Below are positions 31,708-39,577 of a stretch of 41,553 nucleotides of DNA, one piece after another. The stretch spans positions 1 to 41,553 of the forward strand of contig NZ_CAKTTZ010000021.1 of assembly GCF_934617235.1 (NCBI RefSeq), given 5' to 3'. Position 1 is the first letter of the stretch; each line of letters begins with the position of its first letter. The translations under genes and the position numbers were made by a program. Below the pieces are notes generated by a model. It did not search any database. It had not been told where the DNA came from and saw nothing but the letters and a program-made list of their open reading frames with translations. The stretch comes from an uncultured Ellagibacter sp. (GTDB taxonomy: Bacteria > Actinomycetota > Coriobacteriia > Coriobacteriales > Eggerthellaceae).

Positions 31708-33056
31708 AACAAGTCTCCCATCTGGGTCTCGATGAAGTCAGTCGTGGCTTCACCCGCACGGAACACCTCGTTGTCGAGCACGCGACGGTGGAACGGCAAC
31801 GTAGTGGCGATGCCCTCGATAACGAACTCGTCGAGCGCGCGACGGCCACGGGCGAGGCACTCCTCGCGATCTTGGCCGCTCACGATGACCTTCGCCACCA
31901 TGGAGTCATAATACGGCGAAATCGAGGAGCCTGTGTGAACGTAGGTTTCCACGCGCACGCCCGGGCCCATCGGAGGCTCGAAGCGCGTGATCTTGCCCGG
32001 GCACGGACGGAAGCCGTGATCGGGGTCCTCGGCGTTGATGCGGAATTCCATCGCGTGGCCAAAGGGAGTGAACGGAGCGCGATCGGCGCAGCTCATAGGC
32101 TCGCCAGCCGCGATTCGCAGCTGCTCTTTGATGATGTCGGTACCCGTGATCTGCTCGGAAACCGGATGCTCGACCTGCACGCGCGTGTTCATTTCCATGA
32201 AGTAGAACTTGCCCGTGGTGTCGAGCAAAAACTCGATCGTGCCGGCATTCTTGTAGTCGACCGCACGCACTGCCTTGATGGCCGCAACGCCCATCGCGCG
32301 ACGCAGCTCGTCGGTAAGCGCCGGAGACGGAGCCTCTTCGATAAGCTTCTGATGGCGACGCTGCACCGAGCAGTCACGCTCGCAAAGCGCCACGTTGTTG
32401 CCGAAGTTGTCGGCAAGCACCTGCACCTCGACATGACGAGGACGCAACACGAGCTTCTCGAGATACACCCCGTCGTTGCCGAACGCCGCGCCCGCCTCGG
32501 CACGAGCGGCTTTGTAGTGGGACTCAAGGTCGGCCGGGTCGTGCACTTCGCGCATTCCCTTGCCGCCGCCGCCCGCCGTTGCCTTGATGAGCACCGGGTA
32601 GCCGACTTCCTCGGCGAAGGCGCGCGCCTCCTCGACGGTGTCGATGCAGCCGTCAGAGCCGGGCACCGTGGGAACGCCGCAGGCCTTCATGGTCTCGCGG
32701 GCGGAGGACTTGTCGCCCATGCGCTCAATGCATTCGGCAGAAGGCCCGATGAACACGAGGTCGTTGTCAGCGCAGGCACGGGCGAAATCGGCGTTTTCAG
32801 CCAAGAAGCCGTAGCCGGGATGGATCGCCTCGGCGCCGGTGATTTTCGCAGCCTCGATGATATTCGACATCACAAGATAGCTTTTATTCGCCTGAGCAGG
32901 TCCGATGCACACCTTTTCGTCGGCGTAGCGAACCGGGTAGGTATCCTCGTCAGCGGTTGAATAGACCGCCACGGTCTTCACCCCGAGTTCCTTGCACGCA
33001 CGCATGACGCGCAGCGCAACTTCCCCGCGATTGGCGATGAGAATCTTCTTAAACAT
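31704..33056 (-). CDS. accC: Biotin carboxylase subunit
   Basis: A 450-residue ATP-grasp biotin carboxylase that carboxylates BCCP-bound biotin using ATP and bicarbonate. Motifs: KKILIANRGEVALRVMRACKEL at the start, GFLAENADFARAC, the glycine loop KATAGGGGKGMREV, and EMNTRVQVEHPVSEQITGTD, RINAEDP. ATG 33056 overlaps the stop of the preceding carboxyltransferase gene (TAATG), so the two are translationally coupled and probably form one enzyme. Since the partner carries a pyruvate-carboxylase-type carboxyltransferase, this subunit may act in a two-subunit pyruvate carboxylase, in acetyl-CoA carboxylase, or in both. Confidence 0.95.
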   Translation of the reverse strand: MFKKILIANRGEVALRVMRACKELGVKTVAVYSTADEDTYPVRYADEKVCIGPAQANKSYLVMSNIIEAAKITGAEAIHPGYGFLAENADFARACADNDLVFIGPSAECIERMGDKSSARETMKACGVPTVPGSDGCIDTVEEARAFAEEVGYPVLIKATAGGGGKGMREVHDPADLESHYKAARAEAGAAFGNDGVYLEKLVLRPRHVEVQVLADNFGNNVALCERDCSVQRRHQKLIEEAPSPALTDELRRAMGVAAIKAVRAVDYKNAGTIEFLLDTTGKFYFMEMNTRVQVEHPVSEQITGTDIIKEQLRIAAGEPMSCADRAPFTPFGHAMEFRINAEDPDHGFRPCPGKITRFEPPMGPGVRVETYVHTGSSISPYYDSMVAKVIVSGQDREECLARGRRALDEFVIEGIATTLPFHRRVLDNEVFRAGEATTDFIETQMGDLL

Positions 33057-34942
33057 TATGACTGCTCCGAGACAAGCGGGGTCTTCGCATGCGGCTCAAT
33101 GTAGAAGAGCACGGTGCCGAACTCGACCGGGGTGGCGTCCTCGACGCACACCTCGCGGACGGTGCCCATCTCTTCGGCGGCGATCTCGTTCATGAGCTTC
33201 ATCGCCTCGACGATGCACAGCGTCTGATTGGCGGCAACCTCATCGCCCACCTTGACGAACGGCGGCTCATCGGGAGCCGGGGCCGCATAGAAGGTGCCGA
33301 CCATCGGCGCCTTTACGGCATACCAGTTGGCGGGGTGGTCGTTGGCCGGCTCGGGCGCGGGGGCTGCAGGGGTAGGAGCCACAGCAGCGGTGGGCGCGGC
33401 GGCGGGGACGGCGGCCGGCGCAGGGGCGGCCACGGCCTGACCGGGCATGCGCACCGCGATGCGGGTGCCTTCCTCTTCGACTACGATTTCGCCGACGCCG
33501 CTTTCCTCGGCAACGCGAACCAGTTCGCGAATCTGATTGATATCCACGTAATCTTCCTCCTTGGTGCCGCTCGATTCCTGCTCGAGCAGGAAGTCGACCT
33601 TCTCGGATGTGCGGTGCTTGCTCAGGTACGTGCGCGCCTCGTTGGGGAACAGCGCGTACATAAGGACATCTTCCTCGCTCTGCGCGAGATCGCCGATTTC
33701 TTCTGCCACCTCGTCAAACGTCGTGGTGACGAGAGAGCCGGGCGCGATGTCGGGATCGAGGACGTCGGAGTTGCCCACGACCTTTTTCACGATTTCCTTG
33801 TCCATGCGGCCGGGCGCCTTGCCGTAGTAGCCGCAGATGTAGTCCTTCATCTCCTTGGACACGACGCTCCAGCGCTTGCCCGTGATCACGTTGAACACGG
33901 CCTGCGTGCCCACAATTTGGGACATCGGCGTGACGAGCGGCGGATAGCCGACCTCGGCGCGAACCTTCGGGATTTCCGCCATAACCTCGCCCAGACGATC
34001 CGTGGCGTTCTGAATTTCCAGCTGGCTCATGAGGTTCGACATCATGCCGCCCGGAACCTGGTGGGAATACACCTTCATGTGCGTGAGCGAGGAGACGCCG
34101 CGCTTGTAGTGGCAGCGCTTGCGCACGCCTTCCCAGTATTCCGCGATCTCGAAGAGCAGGCCCAGGTCAAGGCCGGTGTCGTAGCGGCTTTCCTGAAACG
34201 CTGCGGCGAGCATCTCGACAGCAGGCTGGGAGTTGCCGAAGGCAAGCGGCGCGGTTGCGGTGTCAACGATGGCAGCGCCGGCTTCAGCGGCCTTGATGTA
34301 GTTTGCCGGGGCCATGCCGCCGACGTAATGGCAGTGCAGGTGCAAAGGCAGGCCGATTTCCGCGTTGAACGCCTTCACGATGCGCTCGGTGCGATACGGC
34401 GTGAGCATGCCCGCCATATCCTTGATGCAGATGGAGTCCGCGCCCAAATCCTTGAGCTGCTGGCCGTATTCAAGGAAGCTATCGAGCGTGTGAACAGGGC
34501 TTACGGTGTAGGAAATCGCACCTTCGAAATGCGCCCCGCACTCCTTGATTGCGTCGGCGTTGTCCACCACGTTGCGGATGTCGTTCAGCGCGTCGAACAC
34601 GCGGAACACATGGATGCCGTTACGGTTTGCCGCCTTGATGAAGCGGTTGCAGATTTCGCGCGAGTAATGCTTGTAGCCAACCAAATTCTGCCCGCGAGAA
34701 AGCATCGAAAGCGGGGTGTTCGGGGTATTTGCCTTGATGGAACGCAGGCGCTCCCAAGGGTTCTCGTCGAGAAAGCGGAGGCACGTGTCGAACGTTGCGC
34801 CGCCCCAAGCCTCGATAGCCCAATACCCCACGCGGTCCATCTTCGGCAGGATCGGCAGCATGTCGCCGATCTGCATACGCGTGGCCCACAAGCTCTGTTG
34901 GCCGTCGCGGATGGTGGTATCCATAATTTGAAGCCGTGGCAT
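33056..34942 (-). CDS. Pyruvate/oxaloacetate carboxyltransferase fused to an AccB-like biotin carrier
   Basis: A 628-residue fusion. Residues 4-265 are the HMGL-like carboxyltransferase (MDTTIRDGQQSLWATRM; HLHCHYVGGMAPANY), residues ~285-480 the conserved PYC/OADA domain. Residues ~490-525 read VDINQIRELVRVAEESGVGEI..., the N-terminal element of AccB carrier proteins, followed by an Ala/Pro linker and a biotinyl domain with VEAMKLMNE, biotin on K582. Carboxyltransferases of this type convert pyruvate and oxaloacetate; the adjacent biotin carboxylase and the absence of sodium-pump subunits favour a two-subunit pyruvate carboxylase. AAGGAGG precedes ATG 34942. It heads the operon that ends with dxs. 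Confidence 0.94.
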   Translation of the reverse strand: MPRLQIMDTTIRDGQQSLWATRMQIGDMLPILPKMDRVGYWAIEAWGGATFDTCLRFLDENPWERLRSIKANTPNTPLSMLSRGQNLVGYKHYSREICNRFIKAANRNGIHVFRVFDALNDIRNVVDNADAIKECGAHFEGAISYTVSPVHTLDSFLEYGQQLKDLGADSICIKDMAGMLTPYRTERIVKAFNAEIGLPLHLHCHYVGGMAPANYIKAAEAGAAIVDTATAPLAFGNSQPAVEMLAAAFQESRYDTGLDLGLLFEIAEYWEGVRKRCHYKRGVSSLTHMKVYSHQVPGGMMSNLMSQLEIQNATDRLGEVMAEIPKVRAEVGYPPLVTPMSQIVGTQAVFNVITGKRWSVVSKEMKDYICGYYGKAPGRMDKEIVKKVVGNSDVLDPDIAPGSLVTTTFDEVAEEIGDLAQSEEDVLMYALFPNEARTYLSKHRTSEKVDFLLEQESSGTKEEDYVDINQIRELVRVAEESGVGEIVVEEEGTRIAVRMPGQAVAAPAPAAVPAAAPTAAVAPTPAAPAPEPANDHPANWYAVKAPMVGTFYAAPAPDEPPFVKVGDEVAANQTLCIVEAMKLMNEIAAEEMGTVREVCVEDATPVEFGTVLFYIEPHAKTPLVSEQS

Positions 34943-34984
34943 GAACTCACACCTCCTTCAGTTGTTTAAGTCAAAGAACGAAAA

Positions 34985-35019
34985 CAGAATTATAGAAGAA
35001 GGCCGCTCAAGCGGCCTTC
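34985..35019 (-). terminator. Terminator after the PEBP-family gene
   Basis: A 9-bp perfect stem GAAGGCCGC / GCGGCCTTC (34998-35006, 35011-35019) with a tetraloop, followed on the minus strand by a U-rich tail (UUCUAUAAUUCUG). It separates transcripts from upstream from the carboxylase operon, though it lies 320 bases after the nearest stop. Confidence 0.7.
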
Positions 35020-35095
35020 GAACGTCCGAATTTCACGGACAAGCAACACATGAACGGGTAGGCGGCAGGGCAAATGGAGCAGACAGGCAAGTTCG

Positions 35096-35236
35096 TGGTC
35101 AATTGGGCGAGTTGTGCGCGCTCTTTTTAAGCTCTGGAGCCCCGAATGAAGCGATGAGGTGCGTTTTGGGCGCCAAATCACGTCAAAAACGCGCTTTCGC
35201 CCAGCGAAGACGTCGCACAACTCGCTCAATTGACCA
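35096..35236. repeat. Inverted-arm repeat element, copy 2
   Basis: A 141-base element with arms TGGTCAATTGGGCGAGTTGT (35096-35115, continuing GCG) and the complementary end CTCGCTCAATTGACCA (35221-35236), one mismatch. Arms match the copy at 27590-27740 at nearly every position; the interiors are much more diverged but share GGAGC-CCGA and ATGAGG blocks in the same order. Confidence 0.88.
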
Positions 35237-35342
35237 CAAACCCACGGTTGCGCTCCGCTGGGCGCGTTGGGCGCAGGTTGGCCGCGGCCCGGTCGTGCTG
35301 GGTGGCGCGTTCAAGCTAAACGCTGGGCCGACACGAGCTCAG

Positions 35343-35855
35343 CTACGCGCGGCTCGGAAGCTCGACGACCGACTTGGCAAGCACATGGCCCTCGATTGCG
35401 CGACGGAACTCGTTGAGGTAATACCCCTCGGAAAGCCCCAGCTTGCAATCGAGCGCATAAACGGCAAGCGTGTAGACGTGCGTCTTATCGGGCGGCTGGG
35501 GGCCGCAGTAGCGATTGAACACGGCGGGGTTCGAGCTGCCGTGCGCCATCGGCGACCAGTTGGAGTTCGCGCCCTGGGTGCACGCGAGCGCCTCCGTGCG
35601 CGAGGCATCCTCGGGAATGAGCGTAGTCGACGGGTCGAAATCGCAGGCCAGCCAGTGAATCCAGCAAAAGCCGCCCACGGGAATCGCGTCGAAATCGATA
35701 AACGCAAGCGCAAGCGATGCCGCACCTTCGGGCACATCCTCAATCTGGATGGGGAAAGACCTTACGGGAAAACCCTCGATCCTGTCAGCATCGGACGCAT
35801 ACTTCCCGAATCGATCGGACAGCAGATTCCCCTCGAGTTCAACGCTCACACGCAT
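35343..35855 (-). CDS. PEBP family protein (YbhB/YbcL type)
   Basis: A 170-residue protein of the phosphatidylethanolamine-binding / Raf-kinase-inhibitor-like family. The ligand-pocket motifs are present: LALAFIDFDAIPVGGFCWIHW, and NRYCGPQPPDKTHVYTLAVYALD, matching the family's GP.PP..HRY..YALD block. Bacterial members are cytoplasmic or periplasmic and their physiological role is mostly unknown; no signal peptide is seen. AAAGGGG lies nine bases before ATG 35855. It stands alone between the FeoAB gene and the carboxylase operon. Confidence 0.93.
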   Translation of the reverse strand: MRVSVELEGNLLSDRFGKYASDADRIEGFPVRSFPIQIEDVPEGAASLALAFIDFDAIPVGGFCWIHWLACDFDPSTTLIPEDASRTEALACTQGANSNWSPMAHGSSNPAVFNRYCGPQPPDKTHVYTLAVYALDCKLGLSEGYYLNEFRRAIEGHVLAKSVVELPSRA

Positions 35856-35924
35856 GGCAGGGCCCCTTTCGTTCGACGGCGTGACACGGTGAGTGTACCA
35901 CGCGCAGCATCCCGAAACGCGGCA

Positions 35925-38483
35925 TTACGCAAGGCCGAACGCAAGTCCCACGGCGCGAATGCAGAACGCGACCACCCACGCGACAACGCATTGCGACACC
36001 ACGAGCTTCGCTGCCGTTCGCCCGTTCGTTTCCTTCTTCACCGTCGCAATGGCGGCCACGCAAGGCGTGTAGAGCAGCGTGAACACCAAAAACACGAATG
36101 CCGTGAACGGGGTGAACACGTTCTGAAGCGCCGCAACGCTGCCGCCGACGAGAACGGTCAGCGTGGACACGACGCTCTCCTTTGCCATGAAGCCGGTAAG
36201 CAGCGCCGTCGATGCACGCCAATCGCCAAATCCAAGCGGCGCGAACACCGGGGCGATTGCGCCTCCGATCAGGGCAAGCAGACTCTCGTCGGCGCTTGCC
36301 GCCAAACCGAGCCCCGCGTCGAAGGTCTGCAGGAACCAAATGACGAGCGTCGCGAGGAACACCACGGTAAACGCCTTCTGAATGAACCCCTTCGCCTTGT
36401 CCCACACGAGGCGAAGCACGCTTTTCGCGCTCGGAAGGCGGTAGTTGGGAAGCTCCATCACAAACGGCACGGGCTCGCCGGTGAATCTGAACCGCTTGAG
36501 CACGAGCGCATAGAGAACGCCGGTCGCCATGCCGAGCAAGTAGAGGACAAGCACGACGAGACCACGCATCTCAGGCGGGAAAAACACACTTGTGAGCAGG
36601 CCGTATATCGGAAGTTTCGCACTGCAGCTCATGAAGGGGACAAGCAGTATCGTCATCTTGCGGTCGCGCTCGCTCGACAGGGTGCGCGAGGCCATGATCG
36701 CCGGCACCGAGCAGCCAAACCCCATAAGCATGGGCACGAAGCTTCTGCCCGAAAGGCCGAGGCGGCGCAACGGCTTGTCCATCACGAAAGCCACGCGCGC
36801 CATATATCCGCTGTCCTCAAGAATGGACAGGAACAAAAACAACGTGACGATGACCGGCAAAAACCCGAGGACGCTCCCCACGCCGCCGCAGATGCCGTCG
36901 GTCACAAGCGAGCTCACGATCGGGCTCACCTCCGCCGCGGCGAGCACATCGCCGATGGCACCGATAACGAAATCGATTCCCATCTGCAGCCAATCCGAAA
37001 GCCAGGCGCCGAGCCAACTGAACGTCATGAGGAAAACAAATCCCATGATGAGGATGAAGCAGGGAATGGCGGTGAAACGCCCAGTCAGGATGCGGTCGGC
37101 CGCCACGCTTCGCGCATGCTCGCGGCTTTCATGCGGGCGAACGATGGTCCGCGCGCAGAGACGCTCGATGAACGAGAAGCGCATGTTCGCAAGCGCCGCC
37201 TCGCGGTCGAGCCCGCCCTGCCGCTCGAGGGCCTCGATGAAACCGGTGAGCGCCTCGCGTTCGCGCTCGGGGACGGCAAGCGCGCCCTCGATCAGCGGGT
37301 CGCCTTCGACCATCTTCGTCGCCGCGAAGCGAACCGGCAGGTCAGCGGCTTTCGCGTAAGGATCGATGAGGTGCATGAACGCGTGAACACAGCGATGCAC
37401 CTCGCCAAGCGGATCGCCTGATTTCTCGCCCGCGGGGCAAAAGTCGATGTACCCGGGGACCTCGCGATTCATCGCAACGTGCATCGCATGATCGACAAGC
37501 TCGTCGATGCCCTGGTTCTTCACCGCGGAGATGGGCACAACCGGGATGCCGAGCGCCGCCTCAAGCTCGTTGATGCGCACCGAGCCGCCGTTGGCAGAAA
37601 GCTCGTCCATCATGTTGAGCGCGAGCACCATGGGAATGTTGAGCTCCATCAGCTGTAACGTAAGGTAGAGATTGCGCTCGATGTTGGTCGCGTCGACGAT
37701 GTTGATGATCGCGGTGGGCTTCTCTTTGATGAGGAAGTCGCGCGTCACAACCTCCTCGCTCGAATACGGCGAGAGCGAGTAGACGCCGGGAAGATCGACC
37801 ACCGTCGCCTCGGGATGGCGGCGCAGCTGGCCTTCCTTTTTGTCGACGGTGACGCCAGGGAAGTTGCCAACATGTTGATTCGCGCCTGTGAGCTGGTTGA
37901 ATAATGTGGTCTTACCGCAGTTTTGGTTGCCGGCGAGCGCGAAGGTGACGGGTGCGCCCTTGGGCAGGGGCTCACCGAGGTTGCGGATGTAGTCATCGCC
38001 CGTCGCGCTCATCTCGCCGATGCCCGGGTGCGCAGACGCGCGAGGCAAGGGTTCAATGGGGACAGGTGTCTGGGGAAGAGACTCCACGGGCTCGACCAGG
38101 GCGAAGCGGGCGTCATCGAGGCGCAGCGTCAGCTCGTAGCCGCGCAGCTCAATCTGGATGGGATCCCCCATCGGGGCGACCTTGCGCACGCGCACCCCGA
38201 TCCCGGGCGTGAGGCCCATATCAAGCAGGTGACGGCGCAGCTCACCATGGCCGCGCACCGCCTTGATGATCGCGCACTGCCCCGCCTTCAGCGCGTCGAG
38301 CGTGAACTCGCCGTCTGCCTCCGCCGCGCCGCCCGCGGGACCGCTACCTGCGGGTACACTGCTAGCGGGTTCACCGCCCACTGCGGGTTCACCGCCCGCG
38401 AACCCTCCGTCCGCAGCCGCACCCCCCTCAAGCACGCCCTTATCGCCCAACGCACCCTTCGGCGCACCGTTATTCTCTCGCAT
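35925..38483 (-). CDS. feoB: Ferrous iron transporter, FeoA-FeoB fusion
   Basis: An 852-residue fusion. Residues 1-59 are a Gly/Ala/Glu/Pro-rich low-complexity segment; 60-132 form an SH3-like FeoA domain (LDALKAGQCAIIKAVRGHGELRRHLLDMGLTPG); the FeoB G domain starts near 180 with G1 GNQNCGKTT (185-193), G2 PGVTVD, G3 DLPGVYS and G4 NMMD; the membrane part follows with Gate motifs (GCSVPAIMASRTL, PFMSCSAKLPIYG). It imports Fe(II) across the membrane, important in anaerobes. I start at ATG 38483, nine bases after GAGG; a TTG at 38516 would add 11 residues. No FeoC or iron-box could be identified. Confidence 0.94.
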   Translation of the reverse strand: MRENNGAPKGALGDKGVLEGGAAADGGFAGGEPAVGGEPASSVPAGSGPAGGAAEADGEFTLDALKAGQCAIIKAVRGHGELRRHLLDMGLTPGIGVRVRKVAPMGDPIQIELRGYELTLRLDDARFALVEPVESLPQTPVPIEPLPRASAHPGIGEMSATGDDYIRNLGEPLPKGAPVTFALAGNQNCGKTTLFNQLTGANQHVGNFPGVTVDKKEGQLRRHPEATVVDLPGVYSLSPYSSEEVVTRDFLIKEKPTAIINIVDATNIERNLYLTLQLMELNIPMVLALNMMDELSANGGSVRINELEAALGIPVVPISAVKNQGIDELVDHAMHVAMNREVPGYIDFCPAGEKSGDPLGEVHRCVHAFMHLIDPYAKAADLPVRFAATKMVEGDPLIEGALAVPEREREALTGFIEALERQGGLDREAALANMRFSFIERLCARTIVRPHESREHARSVAADRILTGRFTAIPCFILIMGFVFLMTFSWLGAWLSDWLQMGIDFVIGAIGDVLAAAEVSPIVSSLVTDGICGGVGSVLGFLPVIVTLFLFLSILEDSGYMARVAFVMDKPLRRLGLSGRSFVPMLMGFGCSVPAIMASRTLSSERDRKMTILLVPFMSCSAKLPIYGLLTSVFFPPEMRGLVVLVLYLLGMATGVLYALVLKRFRFTGEPVPFVMELPNYRLPSAKSVLRLVWDKAKGFIQKAFTVVFLATLVIWFLQTFDAGLGLAASADESLLALIGGAIAPVFAPLGFGDWRASTALLTGFMAKESVVSTLTVLVGGSVAALQNVFTPFTAFVFLVFTLLYTPCVAAIATVKKETNGRTAAKLVVSQCVVAWVVAFCIRAVGLAFGLA

Positions 38484-38626
38484 TATGAAAACCTCGTCCC
38501 CCGCGCTAACTTTCAACTGCTTATCGTTGCGCGTAACGGGCGCGAGCGCAAGGATATCTTCCCAAACGGCTGAGAAATATCCATCGCCCTACGAGCTGTC
38601 AGGCGAAAATCCCTTCGCCTCGCAAG

Positions 38627-39427
38627 CTATCGAGCGGAGAGCTCCTCGAGCATGCGGCGCAGTTCCTTCTGCACGCTCTGCTCGGTGTTGGGGCCGATGA
38701 CTTTGCGAGCTATCTGCTTGATCGCCGAGCGCCCGTTCTCCATCGCGATGGGCATGCCGACCATGCGCAGGATCTCGTAGTCGTTCATGGAGTCGCCGAA
38801 CGCCGCGGCCTCATCGGCGGAGACCTCGTGTGCGTCCATGACTTGGCGAATTCCCGTCGCTTTGTTCACGCCGCGCTGCATGACGTCGATCCATTTGCGG
38901 CCCGACGGCGCGAACACGAAATCCTCGCCGAGTTCGCGGGTGAGCGCGTAGGACATGTCCATCACCGTACCGTCGCTCACATACACCGACGCTTTGATGA
39001 TGTTGGTCTCCGGGGAAGGCACCTCGTAGGCGCGCACGGGATTCGGGAGGTTCTTGTCGATCTCGCGCTCGAACACGGCCTCGTCATCGAGGAGGAAGCT
39101 GTTCTTGCGGTCGAAGAGCGCCAGATGGAGCACGTCGAACAGAGAGACCACGCGATAGAGGCGACACACGGCGGCGTGCGAGAAGACCTCGCGATCGACC
39201 AGCTTTCCGCCGACGACGACCTGTGCGCCGTTCGACGCGACGAAGTCCATGAGCTCAATCACGGGCGCGAACTGCTCGGAAAGCGTATCGAAGCGGCGCC
39301 CCGACGACGCGACGAAGTGAACCCCGTGGCGGCGAAGCCCGCTGATGAGCTCGAACGTTTCGGGCGGGACGTTGCCCTCCGCGTCGAGCAGCGTTCCGTC
39401 CATGTCACTTGCGATAAGCTTGATCAT
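38627..39427 (-). CDS. HAD-superfamily hydrolase, Cof type
   Basis: A 266-residue phosphatase of the HAD superfamily, Cof/IIB group. Motif I is SDMDGTLLD (with the nucleophile and acid Asp), motif II VASSGRRF, motif III the Lys in INKATGIRQVM, and motif IV AAFGDSMNDYEIL. The cap domain between motifs II and III is the large alpha/beta type that acts on small sugar or cofactor phosphates. Substrate unknown. AAGGAG precedes ATG 39427. It lies upstream of the iron transporter on the same strand with a 143-base gap. Confidence 0.93.
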   Translation of the reverse strand: MIKLIASDMDGTLLDAEGNVPPETFELISGLRRHGVHFVASSGRRFDTLSEQFAPVIELMDFVASNGAQVVVGGKLVDREVFSHAAVCRLYRVVSLFDVLHLALFDRKNSFLLDDEAVFEREIDKNLPNPVRAYEVPSPETNIIKASVYVSDGTVMDMSYALTRELGEDFVFAPSGRKWIDVMQRGVNKATGIRQVMDAHEVSADEAAAFGDSMNDYEILRMVGMPIAMENGRSAIKQIARKVIGPNTEQSVQKELRRMLEELSAR

Positions 39428-39577
39428 GCAGTTCTCCTTCTCGCTTCTTCTCGCTGGGCGTTGCCAGTACGCCCGCTTCGCGCTTCCAACGCCGCATTGT
39501 AGCGAGCGGGTATAAAGAAACGGTTAAGGAAACGTCACGGATTGCCCGCAGCGGCAGGGCCGGGCCGGAAGGCAGGC

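Larger units (their letters stand above)
34943..35342. other. 400-base interval with terminator and repeat element
   Basis: Holds the leader of the carboxylase operon, the terminator at 34985-35019, and the second copy of the inverted-arm element (35096-35236). The rest (35237-35342) shows no gene. A TATAAT-like hexamer on the minus strand lies in the terminator's T-rich tail (34996-34991) and could be the carboxylase operon's -10, without a clear -35. Confidence 0.55.

Noticed and set aside
34941..37421. An 826-codon plus-strand frame opposite feoB and the PEBP gene
   Set aside because: It runs through the terminator, the inverted-arm repeat and the complement of two well-recognised genes; composition is Arg/His/Ala-rich and motif-free.
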